The notes under the pieces are model-generated. The model was not told the DNA's origin. It worked only from the letters and a program-made list of their open reading frames with translations, and did not search any database. A stretch of DNA of 64,000 bases, from assembly GCF_001267925.1 (NCBI RefSeq), contig NZ_CP011409.1:1674001-1738000 (forward strand), written 5' to 3'. The position numbers and the translations under genes were made by a program. The DNA comes from Herbaspirillum hiltneri N3 (GTDB lineage: Bacteria > Pseudomonadota > Gammaproteobacteria > Burkholderiales > Burkholderiaceae_D). Shown here piece after piece: positions 17,773 to 26,342 of this stretch (the first letter of the stretch is position 1; each line of letters starts with the position of its first letter).

Positions 17773-18498
17773 CTAATGCAGCAAGGATTCATAGCGCCCA
17801 GGAGTCGCTCCGAAGGTGCGGCGAAACAAGGCGATGAAGGCGCTTACGTTGCCGTAACCCAGATCGAGGGCGATTGTCGTTACGGATTTCCCGGCAGCGA
17901 GCATCTCCAGCGATTTTAACAAGCGCACGCGCTGGCGCCATTCGGTAAAGCTGAAGCCGGTCTCTGCCACGAAGCGCCGCGTCAGGGTACGAGGGGCAAT
18001 GCCTGCCCACATCGCCCATTCCTCCATTCGGCGTTCATCATCAGGCCTGTCTGACAGCGCACGAGCGATTTTCAGCAGGCGGGCGTCTTGCGGCATCGGC
18101 AGGCCAAGAAATTCCTCGGGCAGGGTGCGGATTTCATCAAGAATTACGCCAGCCAATCTGGACTGTGCCTCGTTCAGAGTATCGCCTTCCCAGGAGGCGG
18201 CCCGAGCAACCGCCTCGCGGAGAAGGCCGGAGGTCGTCATCATGCGCGGTCTGTCAGGCAAATCGGTGCAAGACGCAGCGGAAACATAGACGCTCCAACC
18301 TTCAAAAGGCCCGTGTGAACGGAGTCCATGGATAACGCCCGGAGGTATCCACACGGCCTGTGTCGCCGGCACCACCCATCGGCTGGAGTTCGTGTCCACC
18401 GACAGCAATCCTCGGGTGGCGCCGAGCAACTGTCCGCGCGAGTGATAGTGCGGGGCAGTTATTCGTTGGGCTCCCGACTGTTCAGCGACCGCCACCAA
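17773..18498 (-). CDS. AraC-family regulator with cupin N-terminus
   Basis: About 241 residues. The N-terminal cupin has HYHSRGQLLGATRGLLSV and VPATQAVWIPPGVIHGLRSH, the sensing domain seen in NimR-like AraC regulators. The C-terminal DNA-binding part has MEEWAMWAGIAPRTLTRRFV and VTTIALDLGYGNVSAFIALF. The start is unclear: TTG at 18498 or GTG at 18495, while the frame stays open for about 28 more codons upstream that read like the usual cupin lead-in but contain no ATG. The true start may be non-canonical or mutated. Confidence 0.75.
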   Translation of the reverse strand: MVAVAEQSGAQRITAPHYHSRGQLLGATRGLLSVDTNSSRWVVPATQAVWIPPGVIHGLRSHGPFEGWSVYVSAASCTDLPDRPRMMTTSGLLREAVARAASWEGDTLNEAQSRLAGVILDEIRTLPEEFLGLPMPQDARLLKIARALSDRPDDERRMEEWAMWAGIAPRTLTRRFVAETGFSFTEWRQRVRLLKSLEMLAAGKSVTTIALDLGYGNVSAFIALFRRTFGATPGRYESLLH

Positions 18499-18646
18499 TA
18501 GAGGGGAGTCTGACGACGCGCGCGCCGGCGTGATGAGGGGGGAGGGAATTTCGTGGCTCCAATTGAGTATTTTTAGGCCTCAATGAGGCACATGAGTCAA
18601 TTTGTCGATCCTACAATGGGATCTCCATCACTTCAAAGGAATTTCC

Positions 18647-18901
18647 ATGCGAGCCGAAGACCTATTGCCTGATGATCAGAATCATCTTCAATTCTCCAAT
18701 GGCGCCACCATCCGCAAAGGCACCGTGGGAGCTTTTCTTGCTAACGCCAAAGTCTGGAGCGACCCGGCAACCGGATCTGCGCAGCGCCTGGCCGCCGAAC
18801 ATGACATCGTCGAGGCTTTGCCGGCATTGAGAGCGCTGGGGTTGTTTGACGTTCTTTCGGTGCAGGATTCTGCCTTGCAGCGTTTAATCGAAGCGCGTTG
18901 A
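18647..18901 (+). CDS. Conserved-looking small protein, unidentified
   Basis: An 84-residue soluble protein, MRAEDLLPDDQNHLQFSNGA at the start and ALRALGLFDVLSVQDSALQRL at the end. AAAGGA lies six bases before the ATG at 18647, and a -10-like TACAAT lies at 18611-18616. It has no signal peptide, membrane helix or cysteine. I do not recognise a named family. It stands alone between an AraC gene and the broken SDR gene. The 210 bases after it hold only a short imperfect repeat of GCTCTCAGCC near 19096-19118. Confidence 0.55.
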   Translation: MRAEDLLPDDQNHLQFSNGATIRKGTVGAFLANAKVWSDPATGSAQRLAAEHDIVEALPALRALGLFDVLSVQDSALQRLIEAR

Positions 18902-19111
18902 ACCGGGGGCTTCTGAAGGTAGTCCGAGCATGCACTGAAAAGCTCTGCCTTTTGCCAAGTCAGGGTGTGCTCGGAGGAACCGCCCGGCGTTTTTACGGAT
19001 GACGTCGCCACATTTCTTTGGCGTGCAGGTGACAGGTGTTTGGCCACACCGACCCAGTTTCCGAATTTCACAAAGTTGTCCTGATTTTCAGCCACGCTCT
19101 CAGCCAAGCTC

Positions 19112-19915
19112 TCAGCCGAGCCCGAATTGTTTTCTCAGGCTGGCGTCCACGAGACCTGCGGGCATGAATCTGCGCAATATGCTCAATAAAGATGCCTGGC
19201 CTGCCGGCGTGACGCGCATGCGCCAATTGCCCAGCGCGGCATCAACGATTGTCGTAGCAACCGCATCGGGCTCGGGAGCTTCATTGGTAGCTCGAGCGAC
19301 CGCAGCGGCAACAGCGCCGCGCTCACGGTCGTAGGCGGCAAGAGTGGACTTGGCTTGTGGCGAATTGCTATCCAGACTGGTTCTCGTGTATGCCGGTTCC
19401 ACCAGCGTGACGCGAACGCCAAACTGCCGTACTTCATGATCCAGTGTTTCCGACAACCCTTCGATCGCGTGTTTCGACGCCGAATAGAGGCCCATGTAGG
19501 GAGCGGGAAGGAAACCAAGCACTGAACTCACGTTCACGATTCTTCCCGAGCGCTGTTCCCGCATATGCGGCAATACCTGTGCGGTGCGCATGATGCCGAA
19601 GACATTGGTCTCGAACAGAGTCATCGCTTCGACAACGTTCGTCTCTTCCACTGCGCCGAGCATATTCACTCCGGCATTGTTGACGAGTACATCGATGCGT
19701 CCGGTGCGGCCGACGATCCCGGCAATGGCATGGCGCACCGAGTCGTTGTCGCGGACATCCATTTCGACCAGGGTAACGCCAGGCAACGGCGCCGCCGTGG
19801 ACAGATTGCGGACGGTGCCGAATACCTAGTTTCCCCGTCGCGCGAATTGCTCGGCGGTCACCCGGCCGATACCGGATGAGACGCCGGTCACCAATACAAC
19901 TTTTGATGCTGTCAT
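19112..19915 (-). pseudogene. SDR oxidoreductase gene with one in-frame amber codon
   Basis: Reading from the ATG at 19915 gives a complete SDR start: KVVLVTGVSSGIGR with the cofactor motif, then ARRGN, a TAG at 19828-19826 (codon 30), then VFGTVRN and a full remainder including VNNAGVNMLGAVE, the active-site SASKHAIEGL with Tyr just before it, and RFMPAGLVDASLRKQFGLG. AAAGGA precedes the ATG. Only one base change separates this from an intact gene of about 267 codons (CAG to TAG is likely). A downstream TTG at 19786 would give a product without the cofactor motif. Confidence 0.8.
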
Positions 19916-19938
19916 TATTTTTCCTTTTACATTCATCT

Positions 19939-19962
19939 GAAACACCGAAACACCGAAACACC
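19939..19962. repeat. Three tandem copies of GAAACACC
   Basis: An exact 8-bp unit repeated three times in the leader of the broken SDR gene, 24 bases before its start codon. Such short tandem repeats can change copy number by slippage. Confidence 0.7.
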
Positions 19963-20007
19963 GTGGCGTTGTACGCAATCACGAGGATGCTTGAATCGTA
20001 TGCTGCG

Positions 20008-21012
20008 CTATTGCTTCATCTGCACTACCACCTTGCCCTTGGCACGCCCCTGTTCAAGATACGCAAGGCCATCCTTGGCTTGATCAAACGCAAACACCTT
20101 GTCGATCACTGGCCGGATTCCTCCGGTCGCGAGCAAGTCGCCGATCTGGGCAAGCTGGCGGCCATCGGGGCGGAGAAACAGGAAGGAATAGCTGGCGTCG
20201 TGCTTTTTCGCGCGGCGAATGATCTTGGCGCTCAGCAGACCGAACACGATTTTCATGAAGAAATTCATCCCGCGCGCACGGGCGAAGGCGGCGTCCGGAG
20301 GCCCAATCAGCGACACTACCTTGCTGCCGGGTTGTAGAATCGCCAGCGACTTTTCCAGCGCATCGCCCCTGATTGTGCCCAACACGGCATCGTAGCCTTG
20401 CAGCACTTGTTCCACGTGCTGCTTTTTGTAGTCCACCACCACGTCCGCACCGAGGCTGCGCACCAGGTCCACATTGACGCTGCTGGTCGTGGTTCCCACC
20501 GTCGCGCCCAAATGCTTTGCCAGTTGGATTGCGAAAGTGCCGATGCCACCAGAACCTGCCGGGATGAACACCTTTTGTCCAGGCCTGAGTTGCATGCGCT
20601 CATGCAACGCCTGCCACGAGGTGAGGCCGACCATCGGGATCGAGGCCGCCTGTACGAAGTCCAGGTTGGCAGGCTTGAGCGCGGCTGCGTATTCAGGCAC
20701 GGATGCGAATTCGGCGAGGCTGCCGCCCGGAAGGTCAAAGATGCTGGCGAATACCGCGTCGCCCACCTTGAAGCGGGTCACACGGCTGCCCGTTTCCACT
20801 ACGATGCCAGCCAGATCGCTACCCACTGTATGTGGCAGTTGCAACGGCATGATGGGCTTGAACATGCCCTTCGGAATCATGTAATCGATCGGATTCAGCC
20901 CGGCGGCGAGTACCTGGACGAGGATTTCGTCTGGATTGATTGCCGGCCGCGAAATGTCGGCGAACTCGACCTTGTCGAGTCCACCGTAGCTTTTCAGGAC
21001 GAGTGCTTTCAT
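20008..21012 (-). CDS. Medium-chain dehydrogenase/reductase (NADPH-dependent)
   Basis: A 334-residue zinc-independent MDR protein. The N-terminal GroES-like domain has VLAAGLNPIDYMIPKG and LPHTVGSDLAGIVVE. The Rossmann motif is VFIPAGSGGIGTFAIQLAKH near residue 155, suited to NADPH. The C-terminus ends in the common EQGRAKGKVVVQM. It probably reduces an enone or quinone. It lies downstream of the SDR gene at 21117 on the same strand with a gap of 104 bases, and likely belongs to the same TetR-controlled unit. Confidence 0.9.
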   Translation of the reverse strand: MKALVLKSYGGLDKVEFADISRPAINPDEILVQVLAAGLNPIDYMIPKGMFKPIMPLQLPHTVGSDLAGIVVETGSRVTRFKVGDAVFASIFDLPGGSLAEFASVPEYAAALKPANLDFVQAASIPMVGLTSWQALHERMQLRPGQKVFIPAGSGGIGTFAIQLAKHLGATVGTTTSSVNVDLVRSLGADVVVDYKKQHVEQVLQGYDAVLGTIRGDALEKSLAILQPGSKVVSLIGPPDAAFARARGMNFFMKIVFGLLSAKIIRRAKKHDASYSFLFLRPDGRQLAQIGDLLATGGIRPVIDKVFAFDQAKDGLAYLEQGRAKGKVVVQMKQ

Positions 21013-21116
21013 CGTTTCTCTTTTTCTTTGTATGTGCGCAGGCGGGCTTCATATCCACGCGCCGCGCGTGATTAGAGCGGTCCTTGCCGGCTCTGGGTCT
21101 TCGATATGACTGCAGA

Positions 21117-21914
21117 TCAGGCGGGTAGCAGTCGCGGTGCGACCTTGCCGGTTTGCGTATCCGCAAAGAGCGCAGCGCGCGCCGACTCGAAACGCTCGAT
21201 TGCACCTGCGTCAGCCACGGCGGGCAACGTGATGCTTTCGCCCTGGTCCAGCGCCGTCATGGCGGCATCGACCATCGCTTCTGTCGGCATCACGGTATCG
21301 GGATTCAGCGCGGAGAGTGGTACGCCGGATTGGTCCCAGACCTCGGTAGCTGTCGCTGCCGGGAGGACGACCTGGACCTTGACCGCTGAGTCGGCCAGCT
21401 CTTGCTGCAGACCGCGGCTGAAGCTCAGGACAAATGCTTTTGTGCCGCTGTACACCGCGCTGATGGGTAAAGAATGCAGTGCCAGCGCGGAGGAGATATT
21501 AATAATCAAGCCTTCGTTGCGCGCTTTCAGCCCCGGCAAAACTGCGTGCGTCAAGCGCGTCATCGCGGTGATGTTCAGCGCGATCTGCGACAGAGAATCT
21601 TGCAAGGCGCTGCCGCCGATGGGCGCGAGCCGCGCGATGCCGGCGTTGTTCACCAAGACACTTACTGCCGGATTCGTCGCCAGGACTTGCGCCACACTGG
21701 CTTGGCCGTCATCCGTGGCCAGATCGGCTACCAGCGTCTCGACGCTGACGCCGTGCGCCGCAGAAATCGTCGCCGCCAGAGACTGCAGCCTATCGGCGCG
21801 CCGGGCCACCAATACCAGGTCATAGCCGCGTCTGGCGAAGCGGTCGGCGTAGACTGCGCCGATTCCCGAGGAGGCGCCGGTGATCACGGCAATTTTGCGA
21901 GTAGATGTGGACAT
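21117..21914 (-). CDS. Classical SDR oxidoreductase
   Basis: A 265-residue short-chain dehydrogenase. The cofactor motif VITGASSGIGAVYADRFARR is at residues 10-29, NNAG in SVLVNNAGIARLAP, catalytic Ser in INISSALALHS, and the YxxxK motif in AVYSGTKAFVLSF. The C-terminal part (VMPTEAMVDAAMTALDQGE) is of the kind found in SDRs that follow TetR regulators. A 22-bp perfect palindrome lies 61 bp upstream of its start and matches one at the TetR gene start, so repression by that TetR protein is likely. Confidence 0.92.
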   Translation of the reverse strand: MSTSTRKIAVITGASSGIGAVYADRFARRGYDLVLVARRADRLQSLAATISAAHGVSVETLVADLATDDGQASVAQVLATNPAVSVLVNNAGIARLAPIGGSALQDSLSQIALNITAMTRLTHAVLPGLKARNEGLIINISSALALHSLPISAVYSGTKAFVLSFSRGLQQELADSAVKVQVVLPAATATEVWDQSGVPLSALNPDTVMPTEAMVDAAMTALDQGESITLPAVADAGAIERFESARAALFADTQTGKVAPRLLPA

Positions 21915-21974
21915 CGTAGATCCTTAAAAAGAGAAGTGGGACTGCTGACCCTGTTAACCAGTGAACAGAGATTT

Positions 21975-21996
21975 AAATATGATGATCATCATATTT
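21975..21996. promoter_or_regulatory. 22-bp perfect palindrome, probable TetR operator
   Basis: Arms AAATATGATGA and TCATCATATTT abut with no spacer. It lies upstream of the SDR gene at 21914 and contains TATGAT, which resembles a -10 box on either strand. Its core recurs at 22616-22629. Confidence 0.75.
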
Positions 21997-22020
21997 TAGA
22001 TTAAAAAAATGACCGAAAAC

Positions 22021-22617
22021 TCAATCGGTAGCGGGAGTAAATTGTTTCATCGTGGCTGCGCGTAGCGCCTCGGAGAGCGCCGGGTCATCGACTGCCCGCG
22101 CGATCACTGTGGTGCCGATCAAGGCTGATAGCAGAGCCATTGCCTGCTGGTGCACCTGCGGCTGCCCCCAGTCCGGTAGCTGGCGGGCGATCAAATCGAT
22201 CATCTCCTTGATATGGGCGGTCGCGGCGCGTCGTACTTCGGGAGACTGGCGCGGCATTTCCGAGGCCAGCGCCGACACCGGACAGCCGGTCTCAATGGCG
22301 CTGATATGCTCGGGCGACAAATACGCCTGCATTATTGCCTGGATCGCCTGCCCAGGCGGCGCAGCGGAGGTCACCCGAGCCGCCAGAGCAGCTGATTCGG
22401 CCCCGGCGCGATTCCAGGCCTCGGCCAGCAAGGCGTCGCGCGACTTGAAGTGCGCGTAGAACCCGCCGTGCGTCAAACCGGCTTCCTTCATGATGTCAGC
22501 CAGGCCAGTGCCCGCATAGCCGCTCCGACGGATAGCGCGCGCGGCCACCTCCACGATGCGATCGTGTGAGATCTCCTTGCGCTTCCTGCTTGCAGTTTTG
22601 GCTGATTTCGAATGCAT
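22021..22617 (-). CDS. TetR-family repressor
   Basis: A 198-residue regulator. The N-terminal HTH reads RIVEVAARAIRRSGYAGTGL, then ADIMKEAGLTHGGFYAHFKS, the standard TetR recognition helix. The C-terminus (PPGQAIQAIMQAYLSPEH) fits the LmrA/YxaF-like group that responds to small aromatics. The frame has ATGs at 22629, 22626 and 22617; the palindrome covers the first two, and TATGAT lies where a promoter would give a transcript starting near 22617, so 22617 is chosen. It probably represses itself and the SDR gene. Confidence 0.9.
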   Translation of the reverse strand: MHSKSAKTASRKRKEISHDRIVEVAARAIRRSGYAGTGLADIMKEAGLTHGGFYAHFKSRDALLAEAWNRAGAESAALAARVTSAAPPGQAIQAIMQAYLSPEHISAIETGCPVSALASEMPRQSPEVRRAATAHIKEMIDLIARQLPDWGQPQVHQQAMALLSALIGTTVIARAVDDPALSEALRAATMKQFTPATD

Positions 22618-22629
22618 GATGATCATCAT
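22616..22629. promoter_or_regulatory. 14-bp palindrome at the TetR start, probable operator
   Basis: ATGATGATCATCAT is perfectly self-complementary and shares its whole core with the palindrome at 21975-21996. It overlaps the TATGAT promoter element and start region of the TetR gene, the position expected for autorepression. Confidence 0.7.
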
Positions 22630-22700
22630 ATATCAGTTCTGTTTTTCTTGCACATGCATCCGGCTGTTGTGTGTCGCATTCAGCACACTTCCTGCAACCG

Positions 22701-23357
22701 TCACTCTCGCTCGCCGTTCGCCAGGATCGCCCGAAGCTGTTCTTCAAATACTTCCGGTGGCTGGCCACCCGAGATCAGATAGCGATCATTCACGATGACA
22801 GCCGGTACGCTGTTGATGCCGCGCTGGGCCCACAGCGCTTCTTCTTCCTTCACTTCCCGGGCAAACCGATCCGATCCCAGTACTTCGCTTGCTTCGACGC
22901 CATCCAGGCCGGCTTGCGTGGCAAGTTCCGCCAGCACTTTCCTGTCTGCGATGTTTTTCCCATCGGTGAAATAAGCCTTGAGCAGCACCAGCTTGAGCTC
23001 TGCTTGCCTGTTTTTTTCCTTCGCCCAGGCAAGCAGACGATGCGCGTCGAAGGTGTTGTAGACGCGGCTGTCGTCACCGCGGTTCATCGTGAAACCGACA
23101 GAAGCCGCCCTGGTCCGGATCTGTTCCCGGTTGGCGCGCGCCTGGTCGGCGCTGATGCCGTATTTTTCAGTGATGTGCTCCAGTTGCGCTTGCCCGGCGG
23201 CGGGCATGCCGGGGTTGAGCTCGAACGGATGGACGGTGAAGTCGACGTGCGTCTCCGGGCCGAGGCGTTCGAGTGCGGTATTGAGACCCGCCAGCCCGAT
23301 CGCGCACCAGGGGCAGACAACGTCGGAGACGAAATCAATTTTCAGAGCATTATTCAT
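22701..23357 (-). CDS. DsbA/FrnE-like thiol oxidoreductase
   Basis: A 218-residue cytosolic thioredoxin-fold protein with no signal peptide. The active site CPWC sits at residues 15-18 in VSDVVCPWCAIGLAGL. The helical insert and the cis-proline region (GINSVPAVIVNDRYLISGGQ) are typical of the FrnE/polyketide DsbA group, which includes 2-hydroxychromene-2-carboxylate isomerase relatives. GAGG lies before the ATG. It lies directly upstream of the TetR gene on the same strand, which suggests a shared redox or aromatic stress role. Confidence 0.9.
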   Translation of the reverse strand: MNNALKIDFVSDVVCPWCAIGLAGLNTALERLGPETHVDFTVHPFELNPGMPAAGQAQLEHITEKYGISADQARANREQIRTRAASVGFTMNRGDDSRVYNTFDAHRLLAWAKEKNRQAELKLVLLKAYFTDGKNIADRKVLAELATQAGLDGVEASEVLGSDRFAREVKEEEALWAQRGINSVPAVIVNDRYLISGGQPPEVFEEQLRAILANGERE

Positions 23358-23383
23358 GGAAATACCTCATGGCAATACCTCAT
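23358..23383 (-). repeat. Tandem 13-bp duplication of a ribosome site and ATG
   Basis: On the minus strand ATGAGGTATTGCC is followed by ATGAGGTATTTCC and then the real ATG of the DsbA-like gene. The copies differ by one base. Translation from the upstream ATG would give a six-residue peptide (MRYFHE) ending over the real start. Confidence 0.65.
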
Positions 23384-23638
23384 GGCATGCACCTGTCGTC
23401 AGGTGGCGTTGATAGATGAAGATATTGTAATCGGATGCGTGAATGTCATCCGGGGAGGGCATCGCAGGGTGGTCGCTTCCGACCATGGCTATCATCAAGT
23501 TACAAGCTGTTTCCGACTTTGCAATTGCGGTCACATATGCAGGACGATATCCCGCGCATAATTGGCACCCGAACGTCGGAAGACGGTCAATATTGTCATC
23601 TATTGTTGTGCATTACACAGATCGGGAGTCCAGGCATC

Positions 23639-24376
23639 ATGAGTCCTCAAGAAACGCAAACGCTTCAAGATTTTCTCGATCAACTGACGCAGGTGCGCGG
23701 CATCGCCAAGGATGCCCAAGCTGACGCGATGATCGCCACTGCCGTCGCCCGGCAGCCGGATGCCGCTTATTTGCTGGTACAACGCGCGCTGTTGATGGAT
23801 CAGGCACTCGCCACGTCCAAGGTGCAGATCGCGTCGTTACAAAGTCAAGTGCAGGCCTTGCAATCCAGCGCGGCTCCGGCGCGCAGTTTTCTCGACGGCA
23901 ATGCCTGGGGCAATGCGCCGGCGGGCGCCTGGCGTGCGGACCCAGCTCCTGCGTATGCGGCAGGTAATGCAGCTCCACCTGCGCCCGTTCAGGCACCTCC
24001 GCAATACCAGGCGCAGCCGGCTCCGGCGCCGTCCTCGGGATTCTTTGGCGGCGGCATGGGCAGCATGCTGGGTACCGTCGCTGCCACCGCCGCCGGCGTG
24101 GCGGGGGGCGCTTTCCTGTATCAGGGAATCGAGCATCTGATGAATGGCGGCAACGGAGCCGGGCTGGCGCATCAGAATGGATTGAGCGCGCCGGTGGAAA
24201 ACGTCGAGAACACCACCGTCAACAACTACTACGGCGACAACACCGACAAGGGGCGTGCTCAGGACCGCGACGATAGCGGCAGTGAAGCTGCGTCCAGCAG
24301 TGATCTTGCAGATCTGAGCAACATTGATCTTGACGACAGCAGTGACAGCGGCAGCTACGACGACTCCATGGCGTAA
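23639..24376 (+). CDS. DUF2076-family protein
   Basis: A 245-residue protein. The N-terminal ~80 residues are helical (TLQDFLDQLTQVRGIAKDAQ and VARQPDAAYLLVQRALLMDQ), followed by a Pro/Ala/Gln-rich linker, a Gly/Ala-rich hydrophobic stretch (GGGMGSMLGTVAATAAGVAG) that could be membrane-associated, and an acidic Asp/Ser-rich tail. This layout matches DUF2076. The start at 23639 is the first ATG that fits the family; the frame is open further up without coding character. Function unknown. Confidence 0.8.
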   Translation: MSPQETQTLQDFLDQLTQVRGIAKDAQADAMIATAVARQPDAAYLLVQRALLMDQALATSKVQIASLQSQVQALQSSAAPARSFLDGNAWGNAPAGAWRADPAPAYAAGNAAPPAPVQAPPQYQAQPAPAPSSGFFGGGMGSMLGTVAATAAGVAGGAFLYQGIEHLMNGGNGAGLAHQNGLSAPVENVENTTVNNYYGDNTDKGRAQDRDDSGSEAASSSDLADLSNIDLDDSSDSGSYDDSMA

Positions 24377-24425
24377 GTGCGCGGCATGGCCGGCCGGCAA
24401 TATTGACTGGAGATCAAAAAGATCC

Positions 24426-24453
24426 GACAAAGCCTGCGCATGCAGGCTTTGTC
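24426..24453. terminator. Stem-loop after the DUF2076 gene
   Basis: GACAAAGCCTGC and GCAGGCTTTGTC form a 12-bp perfect stem with loop GCAT. The T-run is missing, so termination is likely but not certain. The converging gene at 24478 may share it. Confidence 0.6.
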
Positions 24454-24477
24454 ATTGGAGCGTAGTGCATTGATTTC

Positions 24478-25137
24478 TCAGATGTCCTTTGCCGGGCTGC
24501 GCCGGAGCACGACATGCGTCGCCTTTTCCGATCCGACGAATTCGATGCATTCATATCCCGCAGCGCGCAGATCCGTCCCCTCGAACAACCGCTCGCCCTG
24601 GCCCAACAGGATCGGCGAGATCGCGATATGGAGTTCATCAATAAGAGCCTCTTGAAGGTACTGCCGGATCACCCCGGCTCCTCCGCCAATGCGCACGTCC
24701 ATGCCGTTCGCGGCTTCACGCGCCCGGCTCAGCGCTTCGTGAATGCCACCCGTGACGAAGTGAAACGTCGTGCCGCCTTCCATTTCGATGGACGGGCGCG
24801 CGTGATGGGTCAATACGAAGACCGGAACGTGATACGGCGGGTTGTCGCCCCACCAGCCTTTCCAGTCCCCATTCGGCCAAGGGCCTCGAACCGGTCCGAA
24901 CATGTTCCTTCCCAGAATCCATGCGCCGACGTTCCTGAATCCGCGTGCGGCAAACTCATCGTCGACACCGGTCGTGCCATCCCCTGCACCGCGGATCTGC
25001 TGGAAGGTCCGTGTCGGGATGAGCCACTGATGCAAGAGCTCTCCGCCAACACCGAGCGGATGGTCGATATCCTGATTCGGCCCCGCTGCATATCCATCTA
25101 TCGAGATCGTGAAGCTGTCAACTCTCACTCGTGTCAT
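24478..25137 (-). CDS. RibD C-terminal/dihydrofolate reductase-like protein
   Basis: A 219-residue cytosolic reductase-fold protein. It opens with VRVDSFTISIDGYAAGPNQD and has FRNVGAWILGRNMFGPVRGP, then the nucleotide-binding MDVRIGGGAGVIRQYLQEAL and ELHIAISPILLGQGERLFEG, a standard RibD_C pattern. GGAGAG lies seven bases before the ATG at 25137; the upstream ATG at 25152 overlaps that site and is rejected. Substrate unknown. It is a stand-alone gene. Confidence 0.88.
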   Translation of the reverse strand: MTRVRVDSFTISIDGYAAGPNQDIDHPLGVGGELLHQWLIPTRTFQQIRGAGDGTTGVDDEFAARGFRNVGAWILGRNMFGPVRGPWPNGDWKGWWGDNPPYHVPVFVLTHHARPSIEMEGGTTFHFVTGGIHEALSRAREAANGMDVRIGGGAGVIRQYLQEALIDELHIAISPILLGQGERLFEGTDLRAAGYECIEFVGSEKATHVVLRRSPAKDI

Positions 25138-25319
25138 GTTGATTCTCTCCATTTGAATTGATATCTGATCGGAAGATCAAGGAGTGAAGCTCTGCGCCTC
25201 ACAGACCGGCCGTTTTGTTCATCAATGCAATAACGGTAGCACAACGTGCTGCCGAAGCAAGGCCAGGAAAGTCACGTCGCCGGCCGGCAGAAATTGGTCA
25301 ATGGCGGACGTTAGCGGCA

Positions 25320-26234
25320 TCAGGTATTTTCCAGTTCCTCATGCTCCCGCGCATAGCGCGTGGGCGACAATCCGACGTGGCGGCTGAAAGCGACGCTGAA
25401 TGCGCTGGCGGAACTGTAGCCGACCAGTTCCGCGACTTCGGCGACGCCGTTTTTGCTAGTGCGCAGCAGGTTCTTGGCCAGCGCCATGCGCCATGCCAGC
25501 AAGTATTCCATCGGTGCGGCGCCGACCGCGTTGCTGAAGCGTTCAAAAAACGCAGAGCGCGACAGGGCCGCTTCCTTCGCCAGTTGCGCCACCGTCCAGG
25601 GCCGGGTCGGATTGTCGTGCATGCATCGGATCGCGACCGCCAGGCGTTCGTCGGACAGGCCGCGCAACAGGCCGGGCGGGGCATCGGTTCCTGCGGTCGA
25701 GCGCAAGGCTTCGATCAGCAAAACTTCCAGCAAGCGGCTCAGGACGACTTCACGCGCCGGTCGCGCGCCCAGCGATTCTTCCGCAACCAGTTGCACCAGG
25801 GTCGCCAAGCGGCGGTCGCCGCGGATGTGCACCAGCCGCGGCAGTAGCGACACCAGCAACGCCGCGTCCGGTGAACCGAAGGTGCAATGGCCCAGCAGCA
25901 TGCGCACCTCAGCCGGCGCGTCGGCAAGGCCGAGCCGGAACTCGCCGTTGGGCAGCTTGACCGGCATCGTCACCAGATCATCCGGCGTGCTGGGCGCCAG
26001 GCTGGACGTCATGAATTCATGGATGGCCGGAATCAGCACGAAATCGCCCGCCTCAAGAAGCAGGGGATCGTGGCCCTCTGCATCCAGGCGGCAGGCGCCT
26101 TCCAGGACCACGCAATAAAACGGCCGGCCCGCTTCCGAGCGCTGCACGCGCCAGCGTCCGGCGGCGCTGACGACTTTCGACAGCGAGGCCTGGGGCTGCA
26201 GCAACGCAACAATCTGGGTGAGTGGGTCGGTCAT
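25320..26234 (-). CDS. AraC-family regulator (cupin_6 type)
   Basis: A 304-residue regulator. The N-terminal cupin (RPFYCVVLEGACRLDAEGH, then LLEAGDFVLIPAIHEFM) is of the AraC_binding_2/cupin_6 kind. The C-terminal DNA-binding domain has WTVAQLAKEAALSRSAFFER and VAEVAELVGYSSASAFSVAF. It is divergent from the SDR gene at 26343 with a 108-bp gap, the usual arrangement for an AraC regulator and its target. Confidence 0.9.
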   Translation of the reverse strand: MTDPLTQIVALLQPQASLSKVVSAAGRWRVQRSEAGRPFYCVVLEGACRLDAEGHDPLLLEAGDFVLIPAIHEFMTSSLAPSTPDDLVTMPVKLPNGEFRLGLADAPAEVRMLLGHCTFGSPDAALLVSLLPRLVHIRGDRRLATLVQLVAEESLGARPAREVVLSRLLEVLLIEALRSTAGTDAPPGLLRGLSDERLAVAIRCMHDNPTRPWTVAQLAKEAALSRSAFFERFSNAVGAAPMEYLLAWRMALAKNLLRTSKNGVAEVAELVGYSSASAFSVAFSRHVGLSPTRYAREHEELENT

Positions 26235-26342
26235 GGGTGGATGTGTTGATGGACGATTACGAATGAAAAGTGGACTTCTTATTGTAGCGAGTCCGGAGGC
26301 GGCGCGCTAAAGTCCGTGTTCACCCATCTCTCAAGGATTCCC

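Noticed and set aside
18688..19107. A minus-strand frame of 139 codons overlapping the small gene at 18647
   Set aside because: It overlaps a better-supported gene with a ribosome site and has no recognisable features.
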